From Cristatella mucedo (taxonomy: Eukaryota > Bryozoa > Phylactolaemata > Cristatellidae), in NCBI GenBank assembly GCA_009760855.2, contig WPIO01000047.1, positions 1,535,001 through 1,599,000 of the forward strand: a stretch of 64,000 nucleotides of DNA, given 5' to 3'. The position numbers were made by a program, and so were the translations under genes. This document shows, piece by piece, positions 37,451 to 52,400 of this stretch. The notes under the pieces are model-generated. The model saw nothing but the letters and a program-made list of their open reading frames with translations. It did no database searches and was not told the DNA's origin. Positions within the stretch are counted from its first letter, which is position 1. The number at the start of each line of letters is the position of its first letter.

Positions 37451-40400
37451 TCAACAGAAAAAAAAAGTGCTAACAAGTAAGCCGGTCTAAAATAAAGGCC
37501 AGCACTCTTCTAGTAACCAGTCTGGTCTAAAGATTATTGTTGCATCGAGTGGTCTCTGGTAGGTACCAACTGTCAAAGCCACGAGCTGTCGGGTGCAGGT
37601 ATGTAATTGCTCAAGGCTGTTGCCAGACCAGCTGACTGCTACAGCAATAGACCGTTGCTAAACAAGACTCCTCGATGGAAGCCACCGTTTCACTGATGAC
37701 ATTGCAGCACGCTCACGACTGCCGACAAACTGTATGGGTAGCCCATTAATACTGTGAACTGGCATGCTGTCAGCAATTGGCAGTCATCAATCCACTAGAG
37801 AGGAAGTGAAATCACACTATACCCACCCAACTCAGTTTGTTCAGGACAAGCACGAGACAGGCAGTTAACAATAGAGAGTGCTTGAATCCACCTTTTGATG
37901 TTACATTACAAGGCAAGTCGGAGAGCAGTCACAAGAACACGGGTTAAAGTGGGGCTCTCCTCGACACATACCAGCAACTACAGCTTCCCTGTCACCCTCG
38001 TGGTTGGGTCGAATGCGTATGAACTCCTGCCTCAGGTTCAGCGCAGTCTCGGTGTTCTCGTTAACGAACACCTTGCATGGCTCTTTCAGAGAAACTGCTG
38101 CCAGATCTTGCACTTCCTCCGACATCGTCGCAGAGAACAGCATTGTCTGCCGGGTAACTGAGCACAAACGGATGATCTCTTTCATTTGCTCAGCAAAGTA
38201 TTCGTCCAGCATTCTGAAAAAAGAGCCAACATCAGCGAGTTGTGCATCGCCACATCGCAGCAACATCCTTGCAAGCCAAGCATGACGGTTGCCGTAATGG
38301 CACACTAGGTAAGGCAGTTGCTTTTCACGGCCTCGGTCTCGAGGTCGTGGGTTTGAATCATGCAGTGGGCGATCCTTTATTGCGCTGCAAAAGGTGGTGA
38401 CAGCCGTAAAGGCTCTTCTGTCGATATACAAAAGAGGCTGTTAAATCAGCTCGAATGTTTTTGCAACTAAACTTCTTGCATGACGTCAATGGCAAATAGA
38501 AGGCTGGCATACCCAAGCAGAACATGCAAGCCACACGTGACGGGTTGCAACTGAACTTCTTGGCTGACATCGTTGGCAAATAGAAAGCCGCCTTACACCC
38601 AAGCATACATTGAGCAATCTTAGTCTTCAGGGCGATTTGCTTCTGGGTAGCATCCGTCGGTGTGCTTTATGATGTCGGTGTGCTTTATTTGCATGCTGAC
38701 CCTGTGCATGACCATGTGTCACCCCTAACCATGTTGTTCATTTTGTTTGTTTTTCAAGCATGATTTTACTTGCCATTCAATTGCATTTCCCTTTGCAGCA
38801 AATGTAAAGCGCCTAGAAAGAGATTAAGTTCTCTGAGGGCGCTTTATCAAGTACATTATTATTCTTATTATTATTATTATTATGATTCCCACGACTACAG
38901 ACGATCCACTATGATCAACCTACCATTCCACAAAAAGCTGAGAGAAGCTACCATTTCATTACCTTTCAACGGCTCTGGCATCGTATTCTCGCGCAAAGGG
39001 CCTCTTGGAGAGGTCAAGCCCAGCCCGAGACCCTACCAGTGCAAAATACAAGGAAGAAAGATCCAGGAGAGAAACTGCAAAATCTACAGGCCAGGGTTGC
39101 TTTAAATTTGGAGGTAATAAGGAAGAGCAGGAAGTTGACATTGTCACACTAACCTAAGGGCCACACAGATTCTGCTGCGGCACACGATGTGGCTGGCAAG
39201 CATGCCTTCGGCACTGCAACTACCAAATATGCCAAGATGTGCTCTCAAGCTTCGAATCTTGCATTATCACTGTTTTACTTCAAACACTGGCCATTAAAAC
39301 CGGGTTTTGGACCAGCAGCAATGAAAGACTGGGTCTAACGTCGACTGGGAGAGCTGTGCACAACGAGCTTGCAACAATTCCAGGTATAACAGCATTTCCC
39401 GAGCCATCAGAAGTCATGAGACATGGGCCCAAGCCATGATTTAAGGCTAGGTTGCACCTCAACAGATACAGTGCAGGCAAGCACTTGATCCGCACACAAA
39501 AAAGCAATTGACACATGAAAGTCAATCCAGCCTGGGCGGACGCCTTGACTCCAATCCGGTCGGCTCATTTCTACCTTAAGCATGCACGAGTGCCACGGGC
39601 CAGGCATGTCGGCCACTGTGACGCGATGTCGGTGGCAGCACGTGCTTCTTACAGTGAGACCCCATTATCGACAGCCTGTTCTCGATTGCATTCGGCCACT
39701 GGACCGGCCTAGCTGGCCAAAGACAAAAAGGATATGGCTTGCAACCGGCGTCTTGGCACTGAGATCCGGATCTAGGGGGCTCTAGGAGGCCTAACTTTAA
39801 GCAGGCGGGTAAATGTGCTGCTTAGCCACCAGAGTGATTATTCTAGTGCACATAGCCCACTCAAGTCTTTTTCCCGACTGAGTTTTACAGCAACAAAAAG
39901 ATGATTGGCCTCATTGATCTCCAGAAAAGAACTTGGGCATTCAGCACCGAAGGCAAGAATCTTACCTAACTAACCCATTTCAATAGGCAATAAGCCTCTA
40001 GTATCACAAGAGGCATCCTAAGGATGCTCCAGTCTTTGCATCTCAGATTTGCCAACACCTGCTGATTTGTACCTCAACTATGCCCTAAAACAGCTTCTCA
40101 TCCTCAGCTTTATGTGGGGGGGGGAGAAGAACATGCCGGTGATAGACCCCACTGACCTATAAATAAGACATTCCTTACTCAAACAGATAAAATAATGAAG
40201 TCTTTATATAGTACACTAAGAGAACGACATCTCTATCTAGGTGCCTAGGTTTTAGCACGGGAGTTAGGTGCTTGCTCTTCACGACCTAAGTCGTGGGTTC
40301 AAGTCCTGCAGAGGGCAATCCGTTATTGCCCACTAAAAGTGGTGGTGGTGGTGATAGCTATAAAGCCTCTTACGCAGTTAGACAAATGGGGCTGCTAAAT

Positions 40401-43400
40401 CAGCTAACCATTTGTTATGCCTCACTAAGAGAGAAGCAATAACCAAGGGTTAATGAAAACAGTATCGTCCTTAAGACAAGCACGCAAAAGCACACAAGAC
40501 ATTCAAGGTGCTGGTTGGTAGAACCCCTGGTTATGAGTGCACTGAATCGTGCACACGTGAGCATGCACTACTCACAGGTTGCCTGGCCTGTGCAATAACA
40601 TGCTGATTGTCGGAGCAAAACTCTGCAGCTAAGCTTATCTGCCGCAAAGATCGCAATTGCCTAATTACAGCTTGATCGATGGCGTCTCACAACTTCAAAC
40701 CAAATTTCTGCACAGGGCGCTCGAAGTAAGCTGCTGAATATCGGCGATCTCTAGTTTGTGAAGAGTAGTAGGCATTCGACTGGACGCATTACACTCAAGC
40801 ACATAGAACGAATGCACTCAATTAACATAATGCCTTTCACGTGGACACCTCCATAAACCAGCATATACCACAGTAAAATAACGAGAGAAAGCATATTCGA
40901 CCCATAAAATTCAGTTAAAAATGGCAGATTTCATCATTTCACATCATCTTGAAAACGACTGCATTGCCTGTTTGTGGAGGTACTTAAAACATATTCGCAA
41001 TAGTATGAAAGCAATTGTGCAATTTGCAGTATGCTAGGGTCATTCTTTCCGCTGATACATACATTCATCTTCAAAAGAAAACTTCTGGCAAAGAGAATTC
41101 CAACGTTCCAAATCACATCGAGGCAAAAATTCTAGTAAAAATGCCAGGAATGAGAGGCAACAAGCAGATGCCGTCATCGTAAAATAAAACTTCACCACTG
41201 ACTTGCTTACAAGTGTGCTGCGGGCAGTCTTCGCCATAGTCTCGCCTTCTCTTCGGCTAACGTAGTGGCAGCTTTTTTATTCCAAAAGAAATTGAATTTG
41301 CTGAAAATTGCTCTTTATCATTCCGATAGAGGGAGCAGAGCTAACTATCGGCAGGGCGTGGCACTCGACCTTGTTCTCCCTTTTGGCCTCCAATCGTTCT
41401 ACTCAGCCTCACGGCCTTCTACTCCAATCGCAAAAAAAGATGCAAGCACAAGCAAGTCGACGATTCACCGGCTACTTTGCCCTCTCGTTTTAGTGGCTTC
41501 CGGTTCCGATGAGAGTGGCGCTAAACTAAGCTTCATATGGCAGAGTGCCAGTCGCGTCGGTGAAAGGTCTTCCCGCTATGACTTCAAGTTTAGGGAACCA
41601 TAGTGGTCAGTGTGACTTACCACTATGACCCCCCCATGGCATGCTTCTTGACAGGTTAACTCTCGCACAGCCTGTACTCGTCCCGAGAACACGAGCGTTC
41701 TTCAGTTCTTGATTCCTTGCTTTGGAAGTGCTAGCAATATGCCCTTAACAAACACGTCGAGCTCTTTCGTCTAAGGAATTGTACAGCAGAGCTAGCTACC
41801 GTGGCGACAGCCGGAAGAGGAATCCTCGAGGGATGGGTATATCGTGAGAACTCCCGCACTCTCCATGCGGATAAAAATGCCCACGATTGGGTTGCATTGA
41901 GCCCTATTCTTAAAATGTGCGAGCATTTTGACAAAGGCGGTTTTCTTAGTTTATATTGGCCGATTTTCTCACATCTCTGCAATTGTGGTGCTTTTAACAG
42001 CCCTGGCCGTCGATAGCCATATAATGTGGACAATCTTTGTCACTAGTCACTAGTCACTTACTTCCAGGCCACTGGGCCACTACTGGACAAACGGCTTCAA
42101 AAGTACACCTACTCCGGGTTTGCATGAAGACTTGTGGAAATTAGTGCATGTCTACATGTATCGAAATGTGGACCCTTCACTACAGAAACACCGCTAGACA
42201 AAAAAAATACAGTTTGACGTTACTCGGATCGGCTACGCTAATCATATGTGTAAATCGGGATTTCAATTTTTGACTTCATTTGCTCTTCCAGTAACATGTA
42301 ACAAATCCTACCAATCGTGGCTCCAAAAAGCAGCCTACGAACAGCAGATCTCTAAAAAAGAGTTCGAGCTTGCTACACACGCACGAACAAAGAATGCCAA
42401 AGCACAGAGTCTGCACATTTGATAAGTACGCCTGCCCGCCTGCTACTTCCCAAGTATACTCGTCTGTAACTCAATGGCAAGAAGACGGCCGATACAAAGT
42501 TGGAGTAGTCGCACAGACGACTACCAAGATGAACTGAAGTCTAACTAGATAACTTTCGCAAAGCCACTCGAAATATGTTAATAATGTTCACAATCCAACC
42601 GGCAGTGATCCATTAGCAACAAGGTGGCGTGCAAAGCTTTTGACCATGCATCCCAATCGAGCAGCACAGTTCAAGAGTGCATGTACCAGCATCGGCGATT
42701 TCTGAAGCAAACTACCACAAAGTGCAAGCAAGCACGAACTTTCTCTGTCAGGCAAGCAGGCCGGCAACGGCGCCAAGCCGTTCGCCAATTCAACAGGCAA
42801 TCTGGCCGATTTATTTTACAGAGATCCAAATAAAACAAGGCGTTTGATAAAAAACCACATACACGCCCATACCTGTCAGCTTCATCCAAAACTAATATCT
42901 CAATGCTATCGAGCCCAAAATTAGGCGAGTTATGAAGATGGTCAATTAGCCGGCCTGGCGTGGCAATAATTACATCTGGCCCAAGCCGCAGCGATGCCTC
43001 TTGAGTCTTCAGGTCAAGGCCACCTAGGAGAAACAGGAAAAACCAGTCCACTTTCAAGTCGATGCTTCGGCACAAAAACCATGTTCGCCTACGGTCAAAT
43101 GCAAGGCAAATCAGCAACAAAGGCAACCGCCGCCTGCCGGCGGATGGTGAGCGATCTGCATGAGCTCACCGGCAGCCAGTGTTATCTCGACGCGGGTGAA
43201 CTGGGCAAGCTGGCAGGCCACCTGGTGGACCTGAACTGCCAGCTCACGCGTCGGAACGAGCACGAGCACTCGTGTGGTCGGCACACCGCCGGAGGGCTTG
43301 TACAGCAGGCGCTCAAGGATTGGGAGCATGAACGCGGCCGTCTTGCCTGCAACGTTTCCAGCACTAATGTACCCATACGAGCAGACCGGCCGGGGCAGAG

Positions 43401-46400
43401 ACAGATAGACAGAGCAGCATCAAACCTGACTGCTGAGCTAATAAGATCACTGACGGAATGCATACTGGCAGAGATTCCTCGAGAAGATCCCAAAGATGAG
43501 CTGAACCGATTCCACAAAAACGGGTGCGTTTGGCGACCCGCAAAGATATCACAGGGAAAATGCACGATCGATATAACTGCCAACAAGCTGCATAAGCATA
43601 CGACAAATGAAGCAGCTGGCAGGGAATTGGCCAACAACCCCACTCCCGCAAGCTCTGATCGGCAAGGTGAAGCCAAGCAGAAAACTGCCAGATAACACAG
43701 TGCAAGATGTTTTAATGTTGGCATTAAAACAGAGGGCAGCGGCAGCTTCATGGTTCTTCCCCTCCTTCGCCCCTTCGAACAGATCCTGCAGGCAGGTACA
43801 TCTGAAAACTCAAACAGAGTGAATCAAATCTGAGCTTACCCCACAGCACCGGCAGCGCAAAGTGGGTGAGACTGCAGCAACGTGCACATCGTGCGATGTA
43901 CTGCACTCGCGCACTCATTAGATAGTATAAAAAAGAATCCCATTAAGTATAGAGGTGGCCATCAGATTCAAGGCGATGAAAGTTGAACGTCCTTCGGTCA
44001 CCAGCATTTGCGACTCGACCGAGCGCCAGGCCTCAATTGCAGCTTTCCACGGCACACCGCTCAGCACCAGGCAGCTAGATTGGGGCTCTCCCGCATGGCC
44101 AGCTGCCGACAAGCATAGGCTACACGCCGAGATGTGCGAGACTGTAAAAATGGCACCGCACTGTGCATCGGCCATTTACAACATGCAAACTACATGCATG
44201 CATCCAGGCACACACACACGTGCATGCACAAGCACGAACATACGCACACATAAATGGCAGAGTAACTCCGCTAGACACACGAAACAGGCCTTAACGGTAA
44301 GCGAGTTTTTTTAGTGACCGCAATAAAACAGCCGAAGAAGACCGATCAAAGATCCCCACAGTCAAAAGGCTAGGCCATGTTTACCTGAGCCAGTGACGGC
44401 GCAGGCACATAAATCCCTTCCTTGGAGTGCCACTGGAATGCAGGCGGCCTGGATTGGCGTTGGCTTTTCGAAATGCATTGCAGCCAGTGCTTTCAACAAA
44501 GGACGTGATAAATTCATGTCTTGAAAGCCAAGCTTGTCATCGTATGTGTCGATGCTGTCGGCAAACCGGGCACCCTCTGCATCTTGATCGCCCTGCAGTC
44601 GGCAGGAAGTGATTCACGTAAGACACTTCAGCGCTAGACGACCAAGGAGGCTAGGCTACATACAGATAGATCGGTGCTAGAAATGCCGCTAACCTGCTGC
44701 ACAGATGCATCGGCTATAGAATCATCACCAACTGGGTACAAAATATAGAGAACATACTGTTGCAGAGCACAGCAGCTCACTCACAGGGCAAGCATACCCC
44801 AATGCTGTCCTGCTGTGCCAACATAATTTCAGTAGTACAGCGAGTGCATGCAGCTCACAATTGAATGGCTTCCAGCGAGTCGCAAGTTATCTTCGGGCTG
44901 CCTGACGATGCCATACCTCAGCTTGAAATCACGAGAACTCGGGCTACTGCAGGCCATCTTCACTCACAGACCATTGGTTCACTCATTTATCTGTCTATAA
45001 TGGATTTCCCGTTATCCACAAGGAACACACCAGGTGGACCACTCATCCATCTACCCAAAATGCGTGCCGTGACTGCACTGATAAAAAAATCCTAGCTGCT
45101 TAAACAGCCTCTTTTTGTATAGCGACAGAAGAGCCTTGATGGCTATCACCACCGCTTGCAGTGGCGATAAAGGATCGCCCACCACAGGAATCGAACCCAC
45201 GACATCAGGACCGAGGTCATGAAAGCAACCGCCTTACCTAGTGTGCCATCACGGCTAACAGCAATAAGGAGCACGGTCAGCGATGCAGCTTCCTCATGCA
45301 GCCACCGACAATTACGGCTGGAAATGCCATGATTTTTTTTTTAAAGCTGCCTATTGTCGACAACAGATCTTCCATTGTTCGGGGAAAGTGCGCTGAAGTT
45401 CGAGAAGTTAGAGAAGGAGAACACGAAAACCACGATGTCAGCACCACCTTACCCCTTAAACAACAGCCAACCCTAAGTTGGAGTGATGACAACTTCTTAG
45501 AAACGCACCTATTTATCACAGCTTTTAGTGAGTCCCTGTGATTTGTCCTTAATGAGCTTATGCATGCTGACACTGTTGCATGCTGCCACTAACCACACTT
45601 GCATGCTGACCCTGTGCATGTCACCCCTAACCATGTTATTCTTGTTGTTTATCGAGCATGCTACCACTAAACATTCGATCATGTGTCCTTTGCAGCAAAT
45701 GTAAAGAGCCTAGAAAGAGATTGAGTTCTCTGAGGGCGCTTTATCGTGTTATTATTATTATTATTATTTTAAGTGAAGCAGACCACATAAGCACGACAGC
45801 TTAACCGAGTGCGAAATAAAATCGATTCAATCGGCTCACTTTCAATTCCAGCTCAAGTTATCCCAGAGCAAGAGGAGCTTACAAGCCCTATCCAAGCTAC
45901 AGTCGTCACAAGGCAGAGTGGAATTCTCGTTTTAGTCTCAAGTGGTGGCACTAATGGGGAAAAAAACTCAAGGAGCCGAGGAGAGGGATAAGCTGGTAAC
46001 GTCTGCTCATGATTGAATTGCTCCTCAGATTGCTAGGTTCCAGTCGTGCCACGCGGCAATTCGTGAAGAGAACCATTTTGGCATCATTCGTTGTATTTAT
46101 TGCAGTCGAGAGTGAATGATTGGATTTCAGGCATGTCAAACATCCATATTGACGACACTTTACAATAATCGCCCAATATGACATTAAAGATCCTTCTAGG
46201 TGCCGCAACTACGGTTAGGCGGGTGAGTGAAACACGCATGAAGGCACTCGCATATAAATACACGGGCACACGTGTGCACGCACACACAGGCAAACTTCGT
46301 TTCGGTAAGCTTAGCACAACTTGGATTCTCGGTGGCATTCCACAATGCAAATCCTTGTAGAAAACGGTAAGTAATCCGGCCATATTTTTGCACAAGCCAC

Positions 46401-49400
46401 AAAGCACAAAGGTAAATAAAAAGGGTCACATTTTAATGTAAGCTACACTATAAACATGACAACGGCAGTGATTGCATAGCGATACCTGAGACCGGCACCA
46501 TGATCTCTCTTCATTCCTTTGCATAAAAATTCGTAAGAAGGCCTGCAGAGGGGGGAGGAACCTTGCCCTGCTACATCAACCAAGCCGACAGTTTAATAAT
46601 AATAATAATAATATTGCACTTGATAAAGCGCCCTCAGAGAACTTAATCTCTTTCTAGGCGCTTTACATTTGCTGCAAAGTGATATGCAATAGAATAGTAA
46701 GTAAAATCATGCTTAAAAAACAAGCAAAATGAATAATATTGTTAGGGGTGACATGCACAGGGTCAGCATGCAAATGTGGTTAGTGGCAGCATGCACAGTG
46801 TCAGCACGCATAAGCACATCAAGGACGAATCACAGGGACCCACTAAATGCTGTCCTAAATAGGTGTGTTTTTAAGTTTCTTTTAAATGTGGTCAGGTCAG
46901 GGGATGTTCTGACGCAGGTCGGGAGGGAGTTCCGGGCTTTGGGAGCATACGAGCTAAATGCACGGTCTCCAAAGGATTTAAGGTTTCTACGAGGTATTTC
47001 CAGACTGTTGGATTCCGAAAAGCGAGTGGTACGATGCTTGGCCTGATGGGGTAGTATATCTGAAAGATAGGCTGGAGCCATAGAATGAAGAGACCTAAAA
47101 GTGAGCGACAAAACCTTGAAGTCAATCCATTGCCTCACTGGTAGCCAGTGCAGGTCGGCGAGAAGTGGAGTAATGTGGCAACTGTGACACTCACGACAGA
47201 CAAGCCTAGCTGCAGAGTTTTGCACAAGCTGCAATCGCCTGATAGCACATGCTGGTAGGCCAGTAAGCAGTGAGTTGCAGAAGTCGAGATGGGATGTCAC
47301 GAATGCATGGACCAACTTGGACGAGGTATCCTTATCTAAACAAGCCCGAATTTTAGCAATGTTATGAAGCTGAAAATAGGCAGATTTGACTGTGGAGCTG
47401 ATGTGGTCGTCTAATGAGAGGTCGCTTTGGAATATGACACCTAGATTTCGAGCGGATTCAACTGGAGATATGCTGGCAGAGCCAATTTTGAAAGTCAGCC
47501 TTTCCAATTTCTGAATCACACTGGGTTTGCCCATAACTAGTAAGTTAGTTTGATCATCGTTTAGTTTTAGAAAATTTGCTGCCATCCATGATCGGATGTC
47601 ATCAATGCATGCAGCAAGTGAGTTGAGAGAATTTGAGGTGCTCGAAGGCTGGGAGGGATCAAAGCAAAGGTACAACTGAGTGTCATCCGCATAGAAGTGA
47701 AAGCCTAGATTGTGCTTGGCAATCACATCAGCGAGAGGGAGAGTATAAACGGTGAAAAGGACCGGACCTAGCACAGAGCCCTGAGGTACTCCATATTTCA
47801 GAGGTACTTAAGATGATCTTTGTCCATTCACGTCAATACTCTGGAGTCTCCCACTGAGATAGGACCTGAACCACTGCAGAGCAGTGCCAGTGATGCCCAG
47901 GCGAGATGAGAGGCGCTCTAGAAGTACTTTGTGATCGATGGTATCAAAAGCTGCCGAAAGATCGAGCAAAACAAGAAGAGACACTCTACCCATGTCTGCA
48001 TTCCTAAGTAGGTCGTTGTATACCAGTTTAGTGATATAATGAGCACATACATGTACCTCTATAATGCAGAATACCAATGTGCCAGTACCACCTGCCAAGA
48101 TATAGTATCCAGCCAAAGATAAGTATCTCCCACTATCTTGATTGAACGTACACTCAGCGCAAAAGTATCATCGACCCCTTGTTAATGATGAGTATCAGGT
48201 ATTCCACCATGAACCATTACACCGATGCACAAAGAACGAATGAGCCGCATTAACATAGTCTTTTCTCGATAGAAGTTTCATAAACCAGTGCAAGCGAAGA
48301 AATAAAAAGAGAAAGCATCTTCGACAGCTTAAAATTCCTTTAAAATGGCCATTACTCATTTTACAGCACCTTAAAAACAACTGCATAGCTCGTTTTCGGA
48401 GGTATTTTGACATGTGCATTAGCATAAAAACAGCAGTACACCGGCTACGCTCCTTTCACACACTATTGCCAATCGGCATGCTTAAGACCATCTAGTTGAC
48501 TGTCTTTACTGAGTGCCAAGTGTGGGCTTTGCACCAAACAAGACTTAGCTATGTTACAATTGCTATACAATTGCAAATGTATGAGACTTCGGTGAGGCAC
48601 AACCGGAAGAAGATGGCTACGACCGGTATCATCGATTAAGCACGAGACCCGGTGGGTTCTATCACATCTGGAGGATTGCTTTTCTCAAGCTTGCAAGAAA
48701 TGTGGAGAACGATAGGGCCATATGTTTGCTCTAAGCCCGATCAGCTCGGACATGTGTAACTTCATTTTAGCATTAAAAATTAATATAGTGTAGCAAAGCA
48801 TTTCTTATATGTTATGCAAGCTTATTTTATGTACTGCTATTGATTACTGCAGCTTGTAGTAATGCTTTTTCATACAAGAATCGAAACTTCTTGGGTGGAG
48901 GCTATTTTAGGCAGCCTTGCCGATACTTTTGTGCTCAGGTGTACCTAATTTCATCAACAAACAGACGAGTGTAATACAAAAAAGTAGCTAGTGTAAAAGA
49001 CCTGTTGATTCGGTGGCCTCCATCAGCAGGTCTTGCACTAGATGGTCTGCTCATGCGTTGGTCATAATCCTAAGCTGCTACCTCCGATGCTCATATCGCA
49101 GAAGGAATGTCACTCAACTGAAGAAAGGCAAGTACCCAAAAAAATGAGACGAATCAACTAAAGCTTCTGCTGCCTGCCAGCAAAGAACGACCAACGCTTG
49201 TATTCCTAAATGTCTGGAAATGCAGTACCTTTACCGGTTAAGGGAATAAGTCAGAGCAAGGAGCAGTGGGGCATTTCTTCAAAACACAGCGAGGCAGTGA
49301 CTTGGGTCGCCCCCTATTACTACGCCCCCTTCCCAGACCATCACCAATGACGAAATTATGTCTTATTAATTTCACTTTTATGAGCAACCACCTAGTTCGT

Positions 49401-52400
49401 GTCGAATAAATGCTATGATTTTGAGCTATTATTTTTTTCCTTAATTTCGGGTTTAGCACCACCAATATAACAATCTTGCGGGTACTACCGTCTACATACA
49501 AATTTGCAGGTCTTGCCTCCAGATGGAAATCCTGGCTAAGCCACTGGGCGAAAGTATTGGCATTGTACGTCCAGCAACCGGCAGGGTACTGCCAAAGCAA
49601 TCCAATTGAAAAACCTGTGCAGTTGAAGATACCCGAATAAAGCGTAACGTCATAATAAAACGAAGAATGCCGTACGAAACTGGCGGACGATGACCGGTAA
49701 ATAACTCCACTCTCATTCAGCAGGCCAGAGCCGTAACGCATGGCAAGGAGCCGGCGTCAGCTAGGGAACGCAAAACATGACCACAAGCCTACTCTATCTT
49801 ACCATATTAGTTTCCGAATGGGTTCTAATAGCAAATCCCCCTACTTGTTGGTGCAAGCTGCCGCTATGCAAACCGAGACTGTGCTGAAAGGACTGCACAA
49901 TGGGCTGTAGGATGTCCTCATCCATGATAAATTCAAGGAGCACTTTGGTGCTTACATGGAGTAGCAAGGCAAGCCAAGTCCACCAGGATTTCGTGGACTT
50001 GGAAAGCTGCTACCAAGGACAGTATAGCGAGAAATTAGACTAAACGTGATCCAAAATATTAAACACTTTGTCGTCATTGCCTGATTCTTTTTTTGAAAAT
50101 ACGTCAATTTCAAATGCATTATGGTCTTAGTCACAGAGACACATTTTTTGGAGAATAGTGACCATTGTCTGTACTGTTAAGGCACAAGATCTTGAAAAAC
50201 AACGATTAGTACACAGAAACAAAACTTATTTTACAAAAGTATTATGGATGGTCGTTCATTTCATACTAAGTCAGCCGTGGCAAACAATTTGACCGTGCAA
50301 CCAGCCCCCAAAATAAATACTTAGATTGGAAAAGACCCACTGACTTACCGAGTCCTTCCAGAACCAACGGTGATTCTGTTCAGACTTACTAACTCGGTAT
50401 AAGCAGGCTGTCGATCACAATTAATCTGTCACAGAGCGATTCTAGAATAACTATGTCAACTGCTGACCCACTAAAGTGTGGTTGCATTCCCGGAAGAAAG
50501 TTTGAGGACAATTTGTAAGTGTTCAAAGCAAATCCTCAATATAGCGTCTGAATACCCCATCACCTCAATACAGAGGAGTCCCCCATTCAGAAGCAGAAAA
50601 CACCTGCAAACAGTATCGGTCTGCCAATAAAATAAGCAGGACCTCGAGCAAACAGAGGCAGATCGAAAACAAGCAATGGCAAGCAGCGCTTGGGCAGAGG
50701 ATCGAACCAGAATTATAAGGGCAAGCAAGGCGATAATTGGCTCAAAGAATATGATGTATGACGACCTTCTCAGGAATGCAGACCTAGTTCGAGTCTCTCT
50801 GCTGCGGTTTGCTTGCTGCTTCGGCAGCGTTTGAGCTTATAGTTGGTTCAAAACTCAGCAGCATGGCTTTGACGCACACGTCGCAACTGCCACATTACAC
50901 AACTTCTCACCGATCTGCACTAGCTTCCCGTCAGGGATCGCATCGACATTACTTCCAAGGTTTTGTAACTCATTTTCAACTCAAGTCCCTTTATCTTCTT
51001 TCTTATGCATCTAGGCATCGTACCACCAGCTAGCTCTCCTGATTCAAGTCGTTTAGCTGTGCCTCGAACCAACCTCTAATTCTTTGTAAGCAGCGCCTTA
51101 GTATGCTTATGTGTGCTGATGAAATGCATGTTATTACCGGCTATATTAACATGCTTCCCTTACGGCAAATGTGAAGTGCCTAGAAAGAGATCATGTTGTC
51201 TGAAAGTGCTATACAAATATCTTATTAGTACAATAGTTATTACTATTATGGAGAGAATGGGGCAAAAGTAGTTGAGCAGAAGCTGCAGCGAGCAATAGTG
51301 CGCGGTGGTAGCATTTCCTAAGTCAGGAGCCCAGCAGCCTGCTCAGCCAATAACAAACAAGTGCCACCACAAACCTAACAAGGCAGCAAGCACTTTAAAG
51401 CAGCACAGCCATGCTTGGTCTGTCAACTGGCAGATACCTTGTCTGAATTCTTCTTGTTGCGCTTCCCTTTCTTTTCTTTAATCTTAACGGTGTCTAAAGA
51501 AGTCCGCAATGATGCAGCAATGATGACCCAGCCGCTCCATAGGGAACAGGGTAGCAAGCAACGCTAATAGCGTCTCAGTATGCGCACCCCTCGGGACAGC
51601 GCCCGTCGGTGGGGGCAGCACCCGTCGGGGTAGGGTGGGGTGGGGCATCACCCAGAGGTGAGGGCAGCACCCACAGAGGTGAGGGCAGCACCCATCGGGG
51701 GGGGTGGGGCCCCCCACGCAGCGCCTGTCGGGGGGGGGGGCAGCGCCCCTTGGAGCAGCACCTATGGGGGGGAAGGGGAGAGAGAGAGGTGGCAGGCAGG
51801 ACAGGGCAGGCCGAGTGCCAAGGGAAGAGAAGAGGCACAATAAAAATTATAACAATATAAATGAAATAATAATGAAAATACATTTGCATAGCATCCCAAA
51901 GAACTTTCTATGCATTTAACATATGTTGTAAAGGAAGCATGATCATACGGTTACTAGTAGTATGCACAATGTCAACAAGCATAGCATGGTTATATCTGGC
52001 ATGCACAGGGTGGCAGCATGCACAGTGTCAGCACACATAAGCACACGAAGGACGATTTACAAAGACCATTAAATGCTGTGACAAAAATATGTGTTTTAGC
52101 TTGCTTTAAATGTCTATTGTCATTTCAGGGGATGTCGAAATGTCAGTCGGAAGTGAGTTCCAGGCTTTGGGAGCATACGAAATAAAGGCATGGTCTCCAA
52201 AGGATTTGTTGTTCGTACTAAGTGTAGGCAAACGAGTTGACTCAGAAAATATGGTGGTACGCTGCCTAGCCTGGTTGGAGAGTAGTTCTGATAGGTAGGC
52301 TGGAGCCACCGAATGAAGGGGCCTAAGAGTGAGTGATAGAACCTTGAAGTCGATGCACTACTAGATTGGGAGCTACCGCAAGTCGGCAAGATGTATGAAG

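Noticed and set aside
42994..43695. 233-codon plus-strand frame
   Set aside because: Antisense to DDX27 exons 6-7 and intron 5; no independent motif.
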